NCBI GenBank assembly: GCA_900768535.1
Contig: CAAGDE010000007.1
Span: forward strand, 1 to 9,326
Reading direction: 5' to 3'
Source of the DNA: Clostridia bacterium
GTDB taxonomy: Bacteria > Bacillota > Clostridia > Oscillospirales > CAG-272
DNA length: 9,326 nucleotides
This document shows positions 6,505 to 9,326 of this stretch, in pieces. Every line of letters starts with the position of its first letter. Within the stretch, counting starts at the first letter, position 1. A program made the translations under genes and the position numbers. The notes below the pieces were generated by a model, which searched no databases, was not told the DNA's origin, and saw only the letters and a list, made by a program, of their open reading frames with translations.

Positions 6505-7959
6505 ATGAAAAACGCAAAATCCATTTGGGCACGGTTCGGTGTTGCTTCTCTGGCGCTTGCCATGGCGCTCGGACTGGTTGCCTGCAATAACAAGACTGCG
6601 GATCAGCCCTCCACCACCGAGCCGACCTCCACCGAGGAACCCACCTCCGGCGGCGATGAGGAGCTGACCCCCAACTACTCCGGAAAGACCTACGATGACT
6701 CCGAATTCAAGATTCTGATGCGGAGTGATACTCTGTATGTTAACGAAATGGCAATTGACAAGCTCACCACCACCTCCACAGAGCTGGACAAAAAGGTCTA
6801 CTACCGCAACAAGGAAGTGGAGCGGAAAATGGGTGTTACCCTGACGTTTATCACCGACTCGCAGGCAAACGTTCAGTCTGCGGTGAAGAATGCCTTCAGC
6901 GGCAACATGACCGATGCATATGATTTGGTCATCAATCACGGCAGAAGCATTCTGCACGGCGCCGAAAGCGGTTATTATGTGGACTGGAACACCATGCCTA
7001 CCGTCAACACGGACGCACCGTGGTGGAGTCAGAATATCAAGAGTGCATGGACAACGCCGAGCGGAAAGCTGTATGCGGCAAACGGCGATATCTCCTACCT
7101 CAGCGTCGGAGTAGCCAACTGTATGTATTTCAATAAGGACCTTGTTGCCGCACTTGAGGGGGCTGCCAGCCCTTACACCTATGTAAACGAGAACAACTGG
7201 ACGTTTGAGACCTTCTTCCAGTCCGCACGTGATGTCGGCGGAACCATTGCAAGCAAGGGCGGCTACGGCTATGTTGCTCAGGTTTGGCGCGGTCCCGTGG
7301 ATGCACTGTATGCGTCCGGCTATTCCACCATCGTGATCAACGAGGACAGAAGCTACCGCATCGGCATTCAAAACGAGCGTAGCTACAACACCATTGATGC
7401 GTATGTCGCTTTCCTGAAGGAAGACTGCGCAATGCTGACCGATGACCTGGGCAAGGCAAGACGGCTGTTTACTGACAACAACCTGGTTTACTTTGATGAC
7501 AACATCTACGCCGCGACCTCGGCATACAAGGATGTCAACTTCGGCATTCTGCCGTTCCCGAAGTACAGCACCGATGTTGAAAATTATCAGTCACTGGTCG
7601 GCTCCGGGGCGGATACCTTCGCGATTTTTGCTCTCACCACGGACGAAAACCGCCAGCGCATCGGGGACGTGGTCGAGTGCCTGGCTTACATCGGATACAC
7701 CGATGTCGTACCGTTCTATTTCGATACCCTGGTGACCAAACAGTCCACCAAGGATCCGGAATCGCGGCAGAGCCTGACCATCATCCGCAGTACCCTGGTT
7801 TTTGACCTGGGGCACTATCTGAACCCCGGTTCGATCGGTGATATTTCGGTAAAGGTTGTAAGCGGAGAGTCGGGTTATCCCTCACTTTCCACCGGACTGG
7901 AGAAAATGGTTCTGGACGGAAAGATCGCGGCGGCGCTTGCCGTGTGGCTGGAAAAGTAA
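6505..7959 (+). CDS. ABC-type extracellular solute-binding lipoprotein
   Basis: The product has 484 residues. A signal peptide ends in the lipobox LVAC (Cys27), followed by a Thr/Glu/Pro-rich linker to about residue 55. The rest resembles large solute-binding proteins of the extracellular sugar-binding type: ILMRSDTLY early, VYYRNKEVERKMGVTLTF (the usual N-lobe pattern where a peptide or sugar ligand is sensed), DLVINHGR, then LYAANGDISYLSVGVANCMYFNKDL and FGILPFPKY toward the hinge. Role: capture of a solute, probably an oligosaccharide, at the cell surface. No ABC permease or ATPase gene is in the window, so it is an orphan or works with a distant transporter. ATG 6505 follows AGAAGGA (6492-6498). 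Its linker resembles those of the two other lipoproteins here. Confidence 0.87.
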   Translation: MKNAKSIWARFGVASLALAMALGLVACNNKTADQPSTTEPTSTEEPTSGGDEELTPNYSGKTYDDSEFKILMRSDTLYVNEMAIDKLTTTSTELDKKVYYRNKEVERKMGVTLTFITDSQANVQSAVKNAFSGNMTDAYDLVINHGRSILHGAESGYYVDWNTMPTVNTDAPWWSQNIKSAWTTPSGKLYAANGDISYLSVGVANCMYFNKDLVAALEGAASPYTYVNENNWTFETFFQSARDVGGTIASKGGYGYVAQVWRGPVDALYASGYSTIVINEDRSYRIGIQNERSYNTIDAYVAFLKEDCAMLTDDLGKARRLFTDNNLVYFDDNIYAATSAYKDVNFGILPFPKYSTDVENYQSLVGSGADTFAIFALTTDENRQRIGDVVECLAYIGYTDVVPFYFDTLVTKQSTKDPESRQSLTIIRSTLVFDLGHYLNPGSIGDISVKVVSGESGYPSLSTGLEKMVLDGKIAAALAVWLEK

Positions 7960-7966
7960 ACAGACT

Positions 7967-8006
7967 CACATCCGGGAGTAGGCTTGACGTCTACTCCCTG
8001 TATGTG
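7967..8006 (+). promoter_or_regulatory. Intercistronic stem-loop
   Basis: GGGAGTAG (7974-7981) pairs with CTACTCCC (7991-7998) around a nine-base loop, and CACAT (7967-7971) with ATGTG (8002-8006) extends the stem across a small internal loop. No T-run follows, so it is unlikely to stop transcription. It fills most of the 62-bp gap after the binding-protein gene, where a stem could protect the upstream mRNA and keep the binding protein more abundant than the enzyme downstream. Confidence 0.6.
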
Positions 8007-8021
8007 CTTACAGGAGAAACG

Positions 8022-9149
8022 ATGAAATTCATGAAAAGAAGCTGCACGACCCTGCTTGCCTGTCTGCTGGTACTGACCGGATGCTCCGGCGGCGGGAACA
8101 GTCAGCCGGCAACCGATTCCTCCGGAACAGGAGCAACGCTCGGAAGCAACAGCACCGAAGCCCCGACAACCGAACAGCCGACAGGACCGGAGACCCCCAA
8201 GGACCCCTGGCACTACGGAACGGCGGAAAACGGCGTGATGTTCCGTGAAATCACCGTGAACAGCGGCAGGGGCGGCGATCCCGTGACGGTCATTCAGCTC
8301 ACCGACCTGCATCTTGCTGCCATGACCGAAAAGGATTTGGAGAATCCCACGCTTGCCGGCACCGCGCAAAAGCGCGTATGGGGCGCAAACGGCAAATTTG
8401 CCGCCAACGCGACCCGATCTTTGGACTATGCCGACAGTCAGAATCCCGATCAGATCATCATCACCGGGGATGCCACCGACTATCTCTCCGAGGGTAGCAT
8501 GAACCTGCTGAAGGAGACCGTGTGGGACCGCTACCGGGACGGGAGCGGGGACGTCAGCCGGGTGCTGATCTCCCTCGGCAACCACGAGCGCGTGCAGAAA
8601 ATGCAGGGGGAAGTGGACGAAACGCTCTCCGCCGAGGAACGCGAAAAATGGGTTGCCGACGCCTGGGAGCACGACATCCTCTACACCTCGCGCATCCTGA
8701 AGGACAAGGTCATGGTCATTCAGATGGACAACGGCAATGGTGCCTTCCGCGAGGAGCAGATACCGCTCCTGCGAAAGGATCTCACCCTGGCACGGGAGAA
8801 GGGCTATACGGTTCTGCTGTTCTTCCACGAGGCAATCAGCACCGGAAGTGCGGCGGATAACGACGTCAGCGCAAGCTATGTCGGCGAAGGCAGCGGCAGC
8901 TCTGCCGATTTCTTCACCGGCGAAACCGTAGCGAACCCCTTCAGCCAGGGTTCGAACGGGGCGATCTACCAACTGATCGTCAACAGCGCGGATATTGTGC
9001 GCGGAATCTTCTGCGGACACCTCCACGCGGATTTTTATACCGAAATCCGGGCAAAAACGCCGGACGGGCAGGCAAAAATTATTCCCCAGTACGTCCTCAC
9101 CGGAACTCCGTACGACCGGGGTCACGCGCTGAAAATTACGGTTAGGTAA
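8022..9149 (+). CDS. Lipoprotein calcineurin-like metallophosphoesterase
   Basis: The product has 375 residues. The signal peptide ends in the lipobox LTGC (Cys21), followed by a Ser/Thr/Pro linker to about residue 62 (including TEAPTTEQPTGPETP). The catalytic domain carries DLH (Asp95, His97), GD (Asp150), GNHE (Asn187, His188), His269 in FFHE and GHLH (His333, His335), a complete dinuclear-metal set. It is a clear paralogue of the enzyme at 5325-6332, sharing for example KVMVIQMDNG and VLLFFHEA, but anchored outside the membrane. The stretch between FFHE and GHLH differs most, which may mean a different substrate. ATG 8022 is chosen for AGGAG (8012-8016) and the signal peptide; the frame runs back to 7944 inside the previous gene. 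It is the last gene of the operon. Confidence 0.92.
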   Translation: MKFMKRSCTTLLACLLVLTGCSGGGNSQPATDSSGTGATLGSNSTEAPTTEQPTGPETPKDPWHYGTAENGVMFREITVNSGRGGDPVTVIQLTDLHLAAMTEKDLENPTLAGTAQKRVWGANGKFAANATRSLDYADSQNPDQIIITGDATDYLSEGSMNLLKETVWDRYRDGSGDVSRVLISLGNHERVQKMQGEVDETLSAEEREKWVADAWEHDILYTSRILKDKVMVIQMDNGNGAFREEQIPLLRKDLTLAREKGYTVLLFFHEAISTGSAADNDVSASYVGEGSGSSADFFTGETVANPFSQGSNGAIYQLIVNSADIVRGIFCGHLHADFYTEIRAKTPDGQAKIIPQYVLTGTPYDRGHALKITVR

Positions 9150-9172
9150 GCACGCAAAAAGAAATTGATATG

Positions 9173-9213
9173 CAACAGGCGCCTGTTACAGGAATTGTAA
9201 CAGGCGCCTGTTG
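9173..9213. repeat. Perfect 17-bp inverted repeat built from two 14-bp palindromes
   Basis: CAACAGGCGCCTGTTAC (9173-9189) and GTAACAGGCGCCTGTTG (9197-9213) are exact reverse complements around a seven-base loop. Each arm also contains the palindrome AACAGGCGCCTGTT (9174-9187 and 9199-9212), centres 25 bp apart. It begins 24 bp past the operon's last stop, so it may be its terminator, though the downstream T content is poor (TTGTGTT). The second palindrome also sits between the -35 and -10 of the next promoter, which fits an operator for a dimeric repressor. Confidence 0.85.
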
Positions 9214-9222
9214 TGTTACAAT
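9195..9222 (+). promoter_or_regulatory. Putative promoter of the last gene
   Basis: A -35-like TTGTAA (9195-9200), a 16-bp spacer and -10 TACAAT (9217-9222). The -10 region TGTTACAATAGGTGT (9214-9228) matches the phosphatase promoter's TGTTACAATAAGTGT (408-422) at 14 of 15 bases. The spacer is filled by the second palindrome. Confidence 0.5.
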
Positions 9223-9287
9223 AGGTGTGTCACTACAACCGCGTTTTGGTTGCAGGACGGAAAAAATCAAAGGAGGTCATTGCAAAA

Positions 9288-9326
9288 ATGGCACAAAAGG
9301 TTACGGAATCGGTTAAGGGGATGGAT
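9288..9326 (+). CDS. N-terminus of an incomplete gene, function unknown
   Basis: Thirteen codons are visible (MAQKVTESVKGMD) before the window ends. AAAGGAGG (9269-9276) lies 11 bases upstream, and a probable promoter with a palindromic operator precedes it. It starts a separate transcription unit from the operon before it. The visible residues are polar and show no signal peptide; nothing more can be said. Confidence 0.7.
   Translation, partial: MAQKVTESVKGMD

Noticed and set aside
3958..6593. Long minus-strand ORFs opposite the surface-protein and metallophosphoesterase genes
   Set aside because: They mirror codon bias of the true genes on the other strand and have no start signals or domain motifs.

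Overview
The window looks like part of a gut-type Clostridia chromosome, perhaps Oscillospirales. This is inferred from the AGGAGG ribosome sites, the sigma-A promoters, the lipoproteins with Ser/Thr/Pro-rich linkers, and a secreted-protein C-terminal domain I associate with that group. No marker gene is present to fix the taxon.

Positions 1-300 appear to be the end of an integrated element. They hold the C-terminus of an unfinished gene (2-127, possibly a tyrosine integrase), then a 3'-end tRNA remnant (161-185) that cannot fold into a whole tRNA, then a tRNA-type terminator. A 12-bp-spaced GACCCCA pair lies on each side of the remnant.

Positions 351-9149 hold a compact module built around an AraC-family regulator (2249-3124, minus). 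To its left is a secreted or lipoprotein protein with CBM6/35-like, FN3-like and tyrosine-phosphatase domains (448-2199); the two genes converge on a shared bidirectional terminator. To its right is a probable operon: a secreted beta-helix-like protein (3460-5325), a metallophosphoesterase without signal peptide (5325-6332), a 43-residue peptide (6354-6485), an orphan solute-binding lipoprotein (6505-7959), and a lipoprotein paralogue of the metallophosphoesterase (8022-9149).

The strongest new signal is a 33-bp element made of two direct half-sites, GGnTTGAwAA-type, 22 bp apart. It is upstream of both the phosphatase gene (351-383) and the operon (3240-3272), and ends exactly 27 bp before the -10 box in both. 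A single half-site lies inside the regulator's own near-perfect promoter. This is what a local AraC regulon should look like, and it ties the three secreted or surface phosphatase-type enzymes and the binding protein into one response.

Other points of interest are a nine-A run at the junction of the beta-helix gene and the unsecreted metallophosphoesterase, where one extra A would make a single 957-residue secreted fusion; a small peptide with the layout of a lasso-type precursor; and a duplicated 14-bp palindrome overlapping the promoter of the last, incomplete gene (9288 onward).
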